Below are positions 35,236 through 46,007 of a stretch of DNA of 64,000 nt, in pieces. Source of the DNA: Isoetes taiwanensis. Taxonomy: Eukaryota > Streptophyta > Lycopodiopsida > Isoetales > Isoetaceae. Under the pieces are notes generated by a model. It did not search any database. It worked only from the letters and a program-made list of their open reading frames with translations, and was not told where the DNA came from. A program made the translations under genes and the position numbers. Position 1 is the stretch's first letter, and the number at the start of each line of letters is the position of its first letter. The DNA lies in the NCBI GenBank assembly GCA_021234155.1, contig JAJEKV010000073.1:4560001-4624000 (forward strand), written 5' to 3'.

Positions 35236-35660
35236 GCTTGCCTGGTTGATGGGACATATACAAACAAAAGAAAATTTGCAAAAAGCCCATCATGCTTTTT
35301 AAATCCAATGTGACTTTTTGTGCTCTGTAGTAGCATTCATGTCATTGGAAATAATTTGGCAATAACTTGAGAGGATAGTGCATCTAATTTGTTCATTGAA
35401 GTGTTCTTCATGCACAAGAGCCTTATCTTTGTTCTCTTTCTCCAACCTATGCTTTGCCTGGCTGATGGGGCATATGCAAACATGTGAAATGTGTACATGC
35501 AAAAAGACCATGTTTTTTAAAATCCAATGTCTTTTCCATGCTCTATAACAGCATTCATGTTAATGGCGATAAAATGAGAGGATGATGCAACTAATTTGTT
35601 CATTAAGTTGTTCTTCATGCAAGACCCCTATTTCCATTCCTTTCTCCAGCCTACCCAAAT
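35236..35660 (+). repeat. Diverged tandem duplication, period about 215 bp
   Basis: The first copy starts at GCTTGCCTGGTTGATGGGAC (35236), the second at GCTTTGCCTGGCTGATGGGG (35451). Shared blocks include AATCCAATGT, GCATTCATGT, CTAATTTGTTCATT and TTCTTCATGCA. No coding role. Confidence 0.8.
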
Positions 35661-35916
35661 TTTTATGTGTTACAACTTCAAGTCCCTCTCGACTTGAAGT
35701 TCAAGTCACATCCCCATGTACAATAGGAGGAGAGCACTGAGTATGAAGGAACGCCAAGACTGTAGCCATTCCCAATGCAATGATGTGCTGCATTGGCTGG
35801 TTTTCATTGGGCTAATAAATGGTCACTTCCCTTGGTGGTCTCTCAATATCCTTTGGTCTGAAAATATATGACAGAACTGCAAACACAGAATAGAACTACA
35901 AGATCCACCTCAATAA

Positions 35917-37175
35917 TTACAATGGCAGTTCTGCTGAGATGAACTCCATGCTTCCGAGAACAACTTTCCAATGGTCTGCCACATAGATGAGGATTATGTT
36001 CAAATGAATTAGAACCAATTTTTTCCCAAGAGAAGAAGGAATAGTGCCTTTCAGCTTGTTATTTGCAACATCAAACATCTTGAGGGAGGTTAGATTCCCA
36101 AGCTCGTAAGAAATGACTCCTGTGAGGTTGTTTCTTGAAAGATCAAGCACCTGCAACTTAACAAGCTTGGCAAGTGTCAGGGGGATATCACTGCCCAAGG
36201 AATTTCCTTCCAAGTGTAGCTCAACAAGTTGTGTCAACAACCCTAGCTCAGAAGGAATAGAACCATCCAGCTGATTGTTTCCAAGGTCCAGGTACATAAG
36301 CCTCTTACAACCAACGAGCGCCTCAGGTATGTTGCCTGACAGTGCATTGCCATTCAAGTTTAACTTCTGCAAATTTGAAAGATTTCCAATCTCTTTTGGT
36401 ACAGGCCCCTCTATCTTGGTGTGTTCTATTTTTAGAATAGAAAGCGCAGTGCAGTTACCAAATTCACTAGGAATATCATCAGTTAATGGATTATTTGAAA
36501 GAAAAAGTGTAGATAGCTGCACTAAAACATCCAAAGTTGCAGGTATTTTCCCAATGAACATATTCCCTCTCAAGTCTAGCACTTGCAAGTTCGAAAGTTG
36601 ACTCAATCCAGTATATATACTAGCATTTAAACGGTTATTTGCAAGGGACAGTACTTGAAGATTCAAAAGCCCTGTAAAAGTATCTGGAATGTTTCTTAAC
36701 AGAGTTTGGTTGCTAGCATCGAACAACTCCAAAGAACTACATTGGCCTATAGAAAGAGGTATCAGGCCTAAAAGTCCATTGTCACTTAAATCAAGTCCTG
36801 ATGAGGACCTAGCTGTGATGGAATATCGCCACTTAGACTATTCCTTTTTAAACTTAAGTACTCCAGATTGGCACATTAAGAAAGCTGTGACGGAATATTT
36901 CCACTAGCCTATTACTTGAAACTGTAAGATTCATTAGCTGAGACAAGGATCCGATCGCTAGGTGAATGTTTGCTTTTAAAATGCATTATTATCAAGGGAG
37001 AGAACCTGTAACTGAAGGAGCTTCCCAAAATGTTCTGGAATAGATCCCAAGAGTTTGTTACTAGAGAGATTCAGGCTTTTTAGTTGTGATAATGCACTCA
37101 ATTCTGCAGGAATGATGTCCGAAAGTTGATTGTCGCTCATATGGAGCACTTGAAGGTCGCTACACATCGCCCAAG
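35917..37175 (-). pseudogene. LRR receptor-like protein fragment
   Basis: About fourteen plant-type extracellular LRR units (LxxLxxLxLxxNxLxGxIPxxL) are readable, for example LQVLDLSRNNLTGVISYELG and LVELHLEGNSLGSDIPLTLA. One frame runs from 36732, or further upstream from LDLSDNGLLGLIPLSIGQCS, to 35917. A second (37175-36976) holds LQVLHMSDNQLSDIIPAELS. Stops at about 36840-36970 break the join. There is no signal peptide, transmembrane segment or kinase domain, so both ends of the receptor are lost. The family acts in cell-surface sensing of hormones, peptides or microbes. Confidence 0.85.
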
Positions 37176-37180
37176 CTCTT

Positions 37181-38130
37181 TTGCACGGTGAGCGATTAGA
37201 GGCTGACATCTCTACATCAAACAGCTTAATTCACATGCATGTGAATTGTGGCTCTCATGCAGAGGCACAAGAAGTTTTCAACAAGCTCAGTATTCCAAAT
37301 CTGGTGTCATGGAAGCACATGAAGTTTTTGACAATATGCCTGTCAGGGATGTGGTCTCATGGAATGTGCTAATATCAGGTTATGCTGAAAATGGGCTTGG
37401 ACTAGAAGCTTTGAAATGCTATAGAGATATACAATTAAATGGGATAGCCCCAAATGCTGTAACATTTTCTAGCTCACTCAAGGCATGTAGCAATGTTTTT
37501 TCACAAGAAGTTTTCAACAAGCTCAGTATTCCAAATCTGGTGTCATGGAATACACTAATTACCGGATATATCGGCTGTGGTGACAAACTGCCAGATCGAA
37601 ATTTTTTGTGTTGGAATATTTTGATTGCAGGATATGCTGAAAAGGATCTTCACTCCTGTTTGCATCTTAAAATCTTGTGAAAATAGAAGGGATATAGATA
37701 AAGGTCGTGAAGTACATATGGCTTAGTGGGCATGTATGCAAGCTGTGGCGCATTTGCAGAGGCACAAGAGGCCTTTGATAAATCGCGCCCTCGAGATGTC
37801 GCGATCTTGGACTAGACTAATTCGAGGATATGCTGATTATGGGTTTGCACAGAAGGCATTGCACTGCTTCAAAACTATGCAATTAAAGGGTATTTTTCCA
37901 GATGTTGTAGCACTTATTTGTATGTTTAAAGCATATGATAGCATTGGAGCCTTGGAAATTAATCAAAAAATCCACATTGAGATTGCACAAAGGGGATTGG
38001 AAATGGATCTCTTCGTTGCCAATGCGTTGATTGATATGTACTCCAGATGTGGGTCACTTGGTGAGGCAAAAGAATTATTTGACAGGATGCCTCTCTGAGA
38101 TCTTGTGTCATGGACGACATTGATGATGCG
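37181..38130 (+). pseudogene. PPR protein, frameshifted
   Basis: Several PPR units are recognisable: EVFNKLSIPNLVSW, FDNMPVRDVVSWNVLISGYA with ENGLGLEALKCYRDIQLNGI, WTRLIRGYADYGFAQKALHC, and VANALIDMYSRCGSLGEAKE with LFDRMP followed by a stop and DLVSWTTL. The canonical MP..+.VSWN.+I.GY pattern marks the PLS class. Frames shift near 37310, 37500, 37680 and 37740. A 46-bp stretch beginning CAAGAAGTTTTCAACAAGCT occurs twice (37267 and 37504), from an internal duplication or misjoin. There is no E/DYW domain. It sits head-to-head against the LRR fragment with no gap. Confidence 0.85.
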
Positions 38131-38779
38131 TTGATGCTGTGACTCTGAAGCCAGAAAAGGTTGGCGTTCGAGTGAATTAAATAAGGCACATCTCTGCGAG
38201 ACAATGCTATAGCAATAATTGCCATAGCCATTATAGATACAAAATAAAGCAAAGGGCAAGTAGGGCAAGCACTATATACCTCAGAAGGGATTTCTGAACA
38301 AAAGCATTTTGCTACAAGAATCTGTTGCCAGGATCTCCAGGAAAGCGCCCAAAATTTGCTACCTGCAATGTCGAACAAAAATAGAGTTGGACACAGGAAA
38401 AATTTCCTACAATCAGCCAGATACTACGAACAACAAAATTAAATCCAAAAATGCCAAAATGTGAAAATCTGGTGTAAAAGCAATGCCGGTAATAGATCTG
38501 TTGTCTTAATCCACTGTCTGTATATGCTCAGCCATCTGTTTAATGAAGCTAGGTGCATCCTAACTAATCCAACGAAGACATTTTTTGGCAATAGCATCTT
38601 ACCATATTGGGTAAACGGATGGATAGAGCCAATTCGCCACAGCCTTCGCAATGGGCGGCAGAAAGAAATGTAAAAAGACTATTCCTGAGCCGACGGGAAA
38701 ACTTCCGGATAAGGGAGGAACTTGCAGGAGGACCTGTATCGCGGAGGCAAATAAAATAACGAGCAGTTACTCGTGGCCT

Positions 38780-38964
38780 TTTCCATCTCCGTGCTTTTTT
38801 TAACCCATTTTCTAATTTTCTTGGCCGTAGATCTTTAAAGAAAAAAATCTGACGGCAAAACTATTGCCACATCAGTTTTTTATGAGGTGGACATGCTACG
38901 TGGATAGCCTAGAATTGCAAGGAGGCTTGCACGCTTGGTTAGGCTGGCGTGCTAAAAAAAAAAA
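38780..38964 (+). repeat. Poly(A)-ended dispersed repeat, copy 2
   Basis: It runs from CCATCTCCGTGCTTTTTTTA through GGCCGTAGATC and GCTACGTGGATAGCCTAGAA to CTTGGTTAGGCTGGCGTGCT and twelve A. Its last 60 bp are almost identical to copy 1 (7640-7711), which suggests fairly recent activity. Confidence 0.75.
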
Positions 38965-39210
38965 AGGGACTATCAAAAGGCACACCAGAAGGCTTTAGCA
39001 AGGTAAGACATTTTAAGTTTTTATTTAAATTTGGTGTTATTGGATTACGATTGGTGGCTAATCTTTTCCTTTGTACTTCATTTGAAGAAGCAATATTTCT
39101 TGTTTCTGTATTTCACTTTATTTAGCATTTTCTAGTAGTTAAATTGAAATACACATTTTGTTTAGCATTTTCTAGTTGTAAAATTTTACCTCTTTCGATA
39201 CCCTACGTCA

Positions 39211-39460
39211 CCCCCCGTGTGAATATGCACCCAAACCATAGGGGGTTTTAGGAGGATTTTAATTTTTATATGTTGGATGTTAATGGCTTGTATTGCAAAA
39301 AAAAAAATTTGGCCCCCTCGGGGCCTTAGGATGTCACTCCCCCGTGTGAATATGCACCCAAACCATAGGGGGTTTTAGGAGGATTTTAATTTAAAAGTGT
39401 TTTATGTAATGGTTTGTGTTGCCTAAAATTTTTTTTGCCCCTTCGGGGCCTTGGAGATGG
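39211..39460 (+). repeat. Tandem duplication, 127 bp, each with a GC-rich hairpin
   Basis: CCCGTGTGAATATGCACCCA starts the shared block at 39214 and 39341. Each copy continues with AACCATAGGGGGTTTTAGGA and ends in a palindrome, GGCCCCCTCGGGGCC near 39311 or GCCCCTTCGGGGCC near 39438, preceded by a run of A or T. Confidence 0.9.
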
Positions 39461-40517
39461 ACAACATAACAACAAAAAATGATATATAGCAATTGTGGAG
39501 CCTCAAAAAAGGTCAACAGGTTATTAAAGTAATTTAGAAGAGTTATCAATGGAATAAAGAACATTTGTTAAGAAGATGACCGTTAGATCATGTCATGAGG
39601 ATTGAACCCAGCATATCCTTGTGCTTTATTTTAACACTAACAACTTTGAATCAAACAATTTAAACTTAAATGACATGAAGTTTCAATAGTGCAAATGTGT
39701 TTTGCTTTAGCACTAAGGCCTTTGAATCCAACCATTTAAACTCAATGAATGTGAAGCTACATAAAACTAAGCATTTGCTTGATAATAAGAATTTAATTTG
39801 AAACAGCCTTAAGCAAAGTGTGAACCTACTCATTGCAACACACCAAATTTTATATGTTTCAAGCTTTCTTGCCAATTCTAGTCCCTAAACATTAGGCGGC
39901 CAGCAGATAAGTCATGACTAAGATCCAAATGCGAGATGCATTAGTGAAAGGACAGAAAATAAAGAGGCACAAACAAAAATTTTAGAATTCAAACCAGAAA
40001 AAAACTAGAATTCATTTGAGGCTTTCATCACCTGTAGCTTTTGAATTTGATCACAATAAAACAAATAGAACATAAGTAAAAGTTACCATAAAGATAGAGC
40101 AGATTGATCCCATTAGTTCTGAAAGTCATAAAGTTTGCAACACCCATACACAAACATTTTTCAACTGGAATTTAACAGCAGCCTTTGGCCTCCATGGATT
40201 CTTGTGGTGAGAAACCAAAGTGGGAAACTTTTCTGCTTGTTAGCACAAGGATCTAGAAGCCTTGGAATTTGCTTAATAACTGCCTTAAAATCTAAAAATG
40301 CATGGTAATTTTTTGCAAGCTTCATTCGGAATGAGCCATAAAACAATATCCAATAGCGCAATCCTGTATTAATCAGCTGGTAGGATGTGAAAGCCTATCT
40401 CGGAGAGAGTTTTCCAACGCAATAAAAATCATCTCAAACAGAGCTCTGGATCAAAAGTTATGATAAGAAATGTGTTGCCGGCGGGGAAACTGCACTACAT
40501 GCACCATTCAAGCCCTT

Positions 40518-40715
40518 CATGTGCCTATTATGCACCACACACACAAAAAGAGGGCTTTTGTTGTGAGTGATTGGTTGTTAACCATTGAAAAAAAAAGGCT
40601 AAAATCAATGGCCCTTTATGTGCCCATTACGCACCACATGCACAAAAAAAGGGCTTTTGTTGTGAGCCATTGGTTGTTGACCATTGAAAAAAAAAAGGCT
40701 AAAATCAATGGCTCA
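40518..40715 (+). repeat. Tandem duplication, 99 bp
   Basis: Two copies begin at CATGTGCCTATTATGCACCA (40518) and TATGTGCCCATTACGCACCA (40617). Both contain GGGCTTTTGTTGTGAG and GGTTGTTGACCATTGAAA (with small changes), an A-run and GGCTAAAATCAATGGC. Confidence 0.9.
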
Positions 40716-40976
40716 GAAATGGTGCACTCTAGATGTACGCATTAGTACATCCATTTGAATACATCACGAAATCATAGGAAAACCTTAGTGAAAAGCGTAC
40801 AAAAACACAAAAAAAACCCCTGTTATTGTGCTAGATATTCCTTCTAGAGATTAATGGATTTCTAGAGATTAAGGCTAATGGAAAGAAAAGTGCCTCAATA
40901 TGTAAATAGCATCTAGCATCAGAACCTTACTTGAATTTGTAGGACCTTGTGTCCAAAATTCAAGAATTTATAGAAG

Positions 40977-41080
40977 AGGAGGCTAACTTCCCCTTCAAGG
41001 GGGTTATGCAAAATAACCCTCGAGGCCGTAGGTCGAGAGGGTTATTTGCATAACCCCCTTGAAGGGGAGGTTGACCTCCC
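40977..41080. repeat. Composite palindrome H1
   Basis: Arms of about 47 bp: AGGAGGCTAACTTCCCCTTC then AAGGGGGTTATGCAAAATAA pair with TTATTTGCATAACCCCCTT then GAAGGGGAGGTTGACCTCCC. The centre is GAGGCCGTAGGTCGA. Inside, each arm itself contains a near-palindrome (GGGTTATGCAAAATAACCC), so a cruciform with side hairpins is possible. It shares plan and core words with H2-H5 but differs in most arm bases. Confidence 0.9.
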
Positions 41081-42573
41081 TTAAACTATTGGGTGAGAAG
41101 ATTGGAAAAAAAGATTAAAAAAAAGACGGCGGCCATGGTTTCACCGTTCACATTGTTTACACAGAGTTTTTTGGATGCGGATCCGGCCAACGTTTAGCGG
41201 CCATTCAAGGCCTGCCAAGGCCGATGCAGCCTGAAAGCAACGGCAAGCTAGAGGCGCCGTTTTTCCAAGCCCCAACCAGTATTATGTATGATTCTTTCTG
41301 TTTTATTGTTTCCTTGCAAAGATTGTTTGTTTCTACATTTTTTTGCAGATTTTTTTGCAGGTTTCTATGCTCGTGATGCATCAAACAATGCGAATCCTAA
41401 AGCACATCTTGGTTTTCAGCAGAGCAAAGGCAGGAACCGAATGCACGAAAGCAAAGTGGTGCCTCTTTTTCTAAAGCTAGTCGGCTATGGCAGAGCCATC
41501 CCTTGAAATCATGTTTTGCAGATGCAGCTTCTGGTTTGAAACCTTTTGGTAAGGTCGTCTATATTTTGCCAAGATTTAGAGCATATTCGCTGCTAAGAAG
41601 GCTAAGAAAATATACAGGATTCTCAGAATATGATTTTATAGAGGCCAGTAAGCAGCAATGGATATGTCCAGTGATTCATATCTTAGGAATTAGATTTCTG
41701 ATAAAGTTCTGTAGGAAAATCGAAAGCAGACTGACGTTTTTGTGCTTAGATGACTTACTGCATCTAATGATGGATAGGTTTGCAGATCATTCTGGTGGCC
41801 ATGTGCTAATAAGGATAAGGAAATATACAGGGTCTCAGGGTATGTTTTTAAAGAGTGTAGTAAGTACCAATGGAGATGTGCAATGTTCATTCAGGTAGCC
41901 AACATGATTTCAAGAGCCTAGACTGTGATTTCAAGAGATGGCAGCAAAACTGTTTATAACCAGTTTATGTTTATGTTTCTTCTCGCAGTAAACATTATAA
42001 ATTTTTATCTGTTTAAGCTTTTTAATGAGGGAATATTCTGAAGATTATCATCTCAATAAAGAATATTCTGAAGATTATCATTGATAATCTTTGTAATATT
42101 TCAAAGGTTATCACTGATAATCTTTGGAATATTCCAAGATGCTGCAAGTTACAACTTTTAACCTATCTAACGGTTGAAAATTAGATCGGAATAATCTTCG
42201 AGCCCAATGGTTTAAGAGATATTAATTGAAATAGCGGGGTTGGATCCTATGTACATAAGATACAATCTAAACAAGGATCATGCGCACAAGAATCTAAACT
42301 CAACCAGAATTGTTACTAGACAACACCAACCACAAAAGACAGGTATGTTCTTAGCCCAATTCCTAGCCCAGCAGAGTTCACTATTTATTAAATTTGGTTT
42401 TTATTGCTTCAAGTCGTTAACGTTGAGCCCCAAACCCCTGTCATTTGCCAAATCTCAGCAAATTTTAAGAGCTCACTTATAATTTTGATTTCACAGCTGC
42501 AGGTATTACCGTGGCTTCGTAACCTTCCAACCTATAATGGGCCCCCTGAAAAAAGGCCTGGGAATTGGCCCAC
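41081..42573. other. Region between H1 and the tandem units
   Basis: An open frame at 41503-41898 (131 codons, internal echo RLRKYTG / RIRKYTG) has no recognised domain. 42030-42135 holds nested inverted repeats: GAAGATTATCATTGATAATC and AAGGTTATCACTGATAATCT, each close to palindromic, flanked by GAATATTC words. No firm gene. Confidence 0.35.
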
Positions 42574-42689
42574 TTAAGAGGAGGATAACCCCTCCCTTGA
42601 GTGGGTTATGCAAAATAACCCACGAGGCCGTTAGGGCCGAGTGGGTTATTTTGCATAGCCCACGAAAGGGAGGGGTTGGCCTCCCTTAA
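42574..42689. repeat. Composite palindrome H2
   Basis: Left arm TTAAGAGGAGGATAACCCCT then CCCTTGAGTGGGTTATGCAA; right arm TTGCATAGCCCACGAAAGGG then AGGGGTTGGCCTCCCTTAA. The centre is GGCCGTTAGGGCC. The sub-hairpins GTGGGTTATGCAAAATAACC and CAC, and the reverse on the other side, fold on their own. The tandem unit starts here. Confidence 0.92.
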
Positions 42690-43081
42690 CCACGTGCCCG
42701 AGCAGATTAAGTGGAAAATTTCAAAGAAAGGTCATAGCAGGCAATACCATTTGCTCTGCTCTAGGTATGCCATGAATGATTTTTGATGAATCTGCAGCGG
42801 CTGTGGTGCAATGCTAACAATCTCCTCAAACGTGCGTAAGAAGAATCTAGCGAGAAAAATGATTCCTCAGCAGCCCAATTCCAATTCCAATGGAGTCCTT
42901 TGGAAGACCTCATTTAGTTAAATTTGATTCAAAGCAAGGCTGCAAAATGTTAAACAAAACCCAACCTATTGCTGGCCAAGAAGCAATAATCCTCTTGAAT
43001 CATTGGAAGGCCCTTGAGCTACAAAAGCTCGACCGCCCTAAATTTAACAAAGTTTCAAAGCCAACGAAGCCGCGAATACTC

Positions 43082-43348
43082 CTAATCGGACTTTCTTACT
43101 TCAGATCCGGCATCCACGATATGCTGCAAAGCCTGCGAAGAAGAAGAATTAGCTAAAGCACCAAACAGAGCTCCGGCTATGGTTTTTGCCCTATATTTCG
43201 ACATTTTCCTGCGATTTAAGCGTGGAAGAAACTGGCAGAATGGCTTTTGCAGAAATGCCGGCCTGCTTCTGGTGGTGGTGGAGAAGGTTTGCAGTGCCGG
43301 AACTCCTAGACCCCATCGCAGCAGATCCATCGCAGCAGAGAATCGCAA
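43082..43348 (-). pseudogene. Transit-peptide-like gene fragment, unit 1
   Basis: The frame starts MRFSAAMDLLRWGLGVPALQ and continues FSTTTRSRPAFLQKPFCQFL with PRLNRRK, a hydroxylated, basic, acid-free leader of the kind that targets chloroplasts or mitochondria. Then come MSKYRAKTIAGALFGALANS and a short Ala-rich helix, ending at SEVRKSD in this copy. Unit 3 carries a longer version. I do not recognise the family. Confidence 0.45.
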
Positions 43349-43506
43349 TGGAGCAACAGAATATTTGATGATTATGGCATATTCGAAAAGTTATTGCAAT
43401 AACCACTCGAATATTCTTCAAAAAAGTTTAATATTAAAAGGTTATGCAATATAACCTTCCTTGGACGGACGATTGGGCAACGATCGGATTAATTTAATCT
43501 GCAGGG

Positions 43507-43630
43507 CACGTGGTTAAGAGGAGGATAACCCCTCCCTGAGGTGGGCAAAATAACCCACGAGGCCGTTAGGCCGAGTGGGTTATTTTGCATAGCCCACGAA
43601 AGGGAGGGGTTGGCCTCCCTTAACCACGTG
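43507..43630. repeat. Composite palindrome H3
   Basis: Outer arms CACGTGGTTAAGAGGAGGAT and CCTCCCTTAACCACGTG, with the flanking words TTAATCTGCAGGGCACGTGG and CCACGTGCCCGAGCAGATTA extending the symmetry to about 155 bp. One sub-hairpin is shortened (GGTGGGCAAAATAACCCAC). Confidence 0.92.
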
Positions 43631-43665
43631 CCCGAGCAGATTAAGTGGAAAATTTCAAAGAAAGG

Positions 43666-44150
43666 TCATAGCAGGCAATACCATTTGCTCTGCTCTAGGT
43701 ATGCCATGAATGATTTTTGATGAATCTGCAGCTGCTGTGGTGCAATGCTAACAATCTCCTCGGCAGCCTGTGCAGAAGAAGAATCTAGCAGAAAAGATGA
43801 TTCCTCAGCAGCCCCAATTCCAATTCCGGCAATCAGTCCTTTGGAAGACCTCATTTAGTTCAGCTGATTCAGTGCAGGCTGCAAAATGTTAAACAAAACC
43901 CAACCTATTGCTGGCCAAGAAGCAATAATCCTCTTGAATCATTGGAAGGCCCTTGAGCTGCAAAAGCTTCTGACACAGCCCCTAAATTTAACAAAGTTTC
44001 AAAGCCAACCGAAGCCGCAATACTCCCTAATCCAGACTTTCTTACTTCAGATCCGGCATCCACGATATGCTGCAAAGCCTGCGAAGAAGAAGAATTAGCT
44101 AAAGCACCAAACAGAGCTCCGGCTATGGTTTTTGCCCTATATTTCGACAT
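43666..44150 (-). pseudogene. Gene fragment, unit 2
   Basis: Upper piece 43905-44150: MSKYRAKTIAGALFGALANS, LQHIVDAGSEVRKSGLGSIA and VGFETLLNLGAVSEAFAAQG to LLLLGQQ. Lower piece 43666-43854: MRSSKGLIAGIGIGAAEESS to IHQKSFMAYLEQSKWYCLL. The two lie in different frames about 50 bp apart. The leader seen in units 1 and 3 is damaged here. Family unknown; Ala/Gly-rich helices suggest a small membrane or organelle protein. Confidence 0.45.
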
Positions 44151-44453
44151 TTTCCTGCGATTTAAGCGTGGAAGAAACTGGCAGAATGGCTTTTGCAGTA
44201 AATGCCTACCGCTTTCTGGTGGTGGTGGAGAAGGTTTGTAAATCGCGAACTCCTAGACCCCATCGCAGCAGATCCATCGCAGCAGAGAATCGCAATGGAG
44301 CAACAGAATATTTGATGATTATGGCATATTCGAAAAGTTATTGCAATAACCACTCGAATATTCTTCAAAAAGCGAATATTCTGAAGGTTATGCAATATAA
44401 CCTTCCTTGGATCGGACGGTGGGCAACGACTGGATTAATTTAATCTGCAAGGG

Positions 44454-44580
44454 CACGTGGTTAAGAGGAGGATAACCCCTCCCTTGAGTGGGTTATGCAA
44501 AATAACCCACGAGGCCGTTAGGCCGAGTGGGTTATTTTGCATAGCCCACGAAAGGGAGGGGTTGGCCTCCCCAACCACGC
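44454..44580. repeat. Composite palindrome H4
   Basis: Same plan as H2 and H3, with GGCACGTGGTTAAGAGGAGG on the left. The right outer arm (GGCCTCCCCAACCACGC) is slightly altered. Confidence 0.92.
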
Positions 44581-44619
44581 TTGCCCGAAAGCGATTAAGT
44601 GGAAAATTTCAAAGAAAGG

Positions 44620-45254
44620 TCATAGCAGGCAATACCATTTGCTCTGCTCTAGGTATGCCATGAATGATTTTTGATGAATCTGCAGCTGTTGTGGTGCAAT
44701 GCTAACAATCTCCTCGGCAGCCTGTGCAGAAGAAGAATCTAGCAGAAAAGATGATTCCTCAGCAGCCCCAATTCCAATTCCGGCAATCAGTCCTTTGGAA
44801 GACCTCATTTAGTTCAGCTGATTCAGTGCAGGCTGCAAAATGTTAAACAAAACCCAACCTATTGCTGGCCAAGAAGCAATAATCCTCTTGAATCATTGGA
44901 AGGCCCTTGAGCTGCAAAAGCTTCTGACACAGCCCCTAAATTTAACAAAGTTTCAAAGCCAACCGAAGCCGCAATACTCCCTAATCCAGACTTTCTACCC
45001 CCGGATCCGCATCCATCCACGTTATATGTCGCGAAAGCCTGCGAAGAAGAAGAATTAGCTAAAGCACCAAACAGAGCTCCGGCTATGGTTTTTGCCCTAT
45101 ATTTCGACATTTTCCTGCGATTTAAGCGTGGAAGAAACTGGCAGAATGGCTTTTGCAGAAATGCCGGCCTGCTTCTGGTGGTGGTGGAGAAGGTTTGCAG
45201 TGCCGGAACTCCTAGACCCCATCGCAGCAGATCCATCGCAGCAGAGAATCGCAA
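44620..45254 (-). pseudogene. Gene fragment, unit 3 (longest)
   Basis: The frame 44859-45254 (131 codons) joins the targeting-type leader (MDLLRWGLGVPALQTFSTTT, RSRPAFLQKPFCQFLPRLNR) to MSKYRAKTIAGALFGALANS and VGFETLLNLGAVSEAFAAQG. The piece 44620-44808 repeats MRSSKGLIAGIGIGAAEESS. The middle (FATYNVDGCGSGG) differs from units 1-2 (LQHIVDAGSEV) through compensating shifts. The best reading is a nuclear gene for an organelle-targeted protein of unknown function whose fragment was amplified with the palindromes. A short real gene with an intron between the pieces cannot be excluded. Confidence 0.5.
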
Positions 45255-45412
45255 TGGAGCAACAGAATATTTGATGATTATGGCATATTCGAAAAGTTAT
45301 TGCAATAACCACTCGAATATTCTTCAAAAAGCGAATATTCTGAAGGTTATGCAATATAACCTTCCTTGGATCGGACGGTGGGCAACGGCTGGATTAATTT
45401 AATCTGCAAGGG

Positions 45413-45538
45413 CACGTGGTTAAGAAGGGGTTAAACCCCTGTGAGAGCCCATTACGGCAAATAAATGGGCGAGCCCGTGAGGGGCGAGCCCATTTATTTG
45501 CAAGAATGGGCGAGCATGTGGGTTTGACCCTTTAACCG
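45413..45538. repeat. Composite palindrome H5 (divergent)
   Basis: It starts like H3 and H4 (GGCACGTGGTTAAG), then changes to AGGGGTTAAACCCCTGTGAG and AGCCCATTACGGCAAATAAA. The right side changes to match: AGCCCATTTATTTGCAAGAA then TGGGCGAGCATGTGGGTTTG. The centre is GAGCCCGTGAGGGGCGAG. Pairing is kept although the arm sequence is new. Confidence 0.9.
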
Positions 45539-45739
45539 CAGGTGTCCGAAACCGTTTTCGGGCGACCGATCTTGCTTGCTACACTCCCTTGCAAATATGT
45601 TGGCGAGATTCCAAGGCACAACCTACATCCGGAAGAGATTTTCAGTAGATTTATGTGCGAGGCAAAGCACAAATCCCGCCAAGAATATATTTTTTAACAG
45701 ATTTGAATGAGGATGCAAACCGCCAGAAGAGAGTTTTCA

Positions 45740-45935
45740 AGTGATTCATGATTTGTAGGCAAGAACAAGAACAATTCATGATTCAGATTCATGATTTGCA
45801 GATTCATGATTTGTAGGCGCCAAGAACAAGTAGAATGGGAAAAATACTGGGCAAGTTATCCCTCACGACAAGCCGCTGCAGATGGTTTATCATGATAACC
45901 AGGCTGCAGATGGTTTATCGTGATAACCAGGCCAA
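45740..45935. repeat. Short duplications with palindromic cores
   Basis: GATTCATGATTTG(C/T)AG recurs three times at 45743-45820. GGCTGCAGATGGTTTATC(A/G)TGATAACCAG occurs twice at about 45868-45931, with a near-palindrome (GGTTTATCATGATAACC) at its core. Confidence 0.8.
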
Positions 45936-46007
45936 GGATCACTTGTTACGGCTAATCACCAGTCTAGATCTAACGGCTAGGATCTAAAATAGGCAAGGAC
46001 CTGCCGG

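Larger units (their letters stand above)
42690..45412. repeat. Three tandem units of about 950 bp
   Basis: Palindrome centres at 42626, 43561, 44513 and about 45475 give periods of 935, 952 and 962 bp. Between them each unit has the same order: AGATTAAGTGGAAAATTTC, a minus-strand gene fragment of two open pieces, a pair of smaller hairpins (AAAGTTATTGCAATAACCAC; GAAGGTTATGCAATATAACC), and TTAATTTAATCTGCA before the next palindrome. Differences between units cluster at CAG/CTG/CCGG words rather than being evenly spread. Confidence 0.92.
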
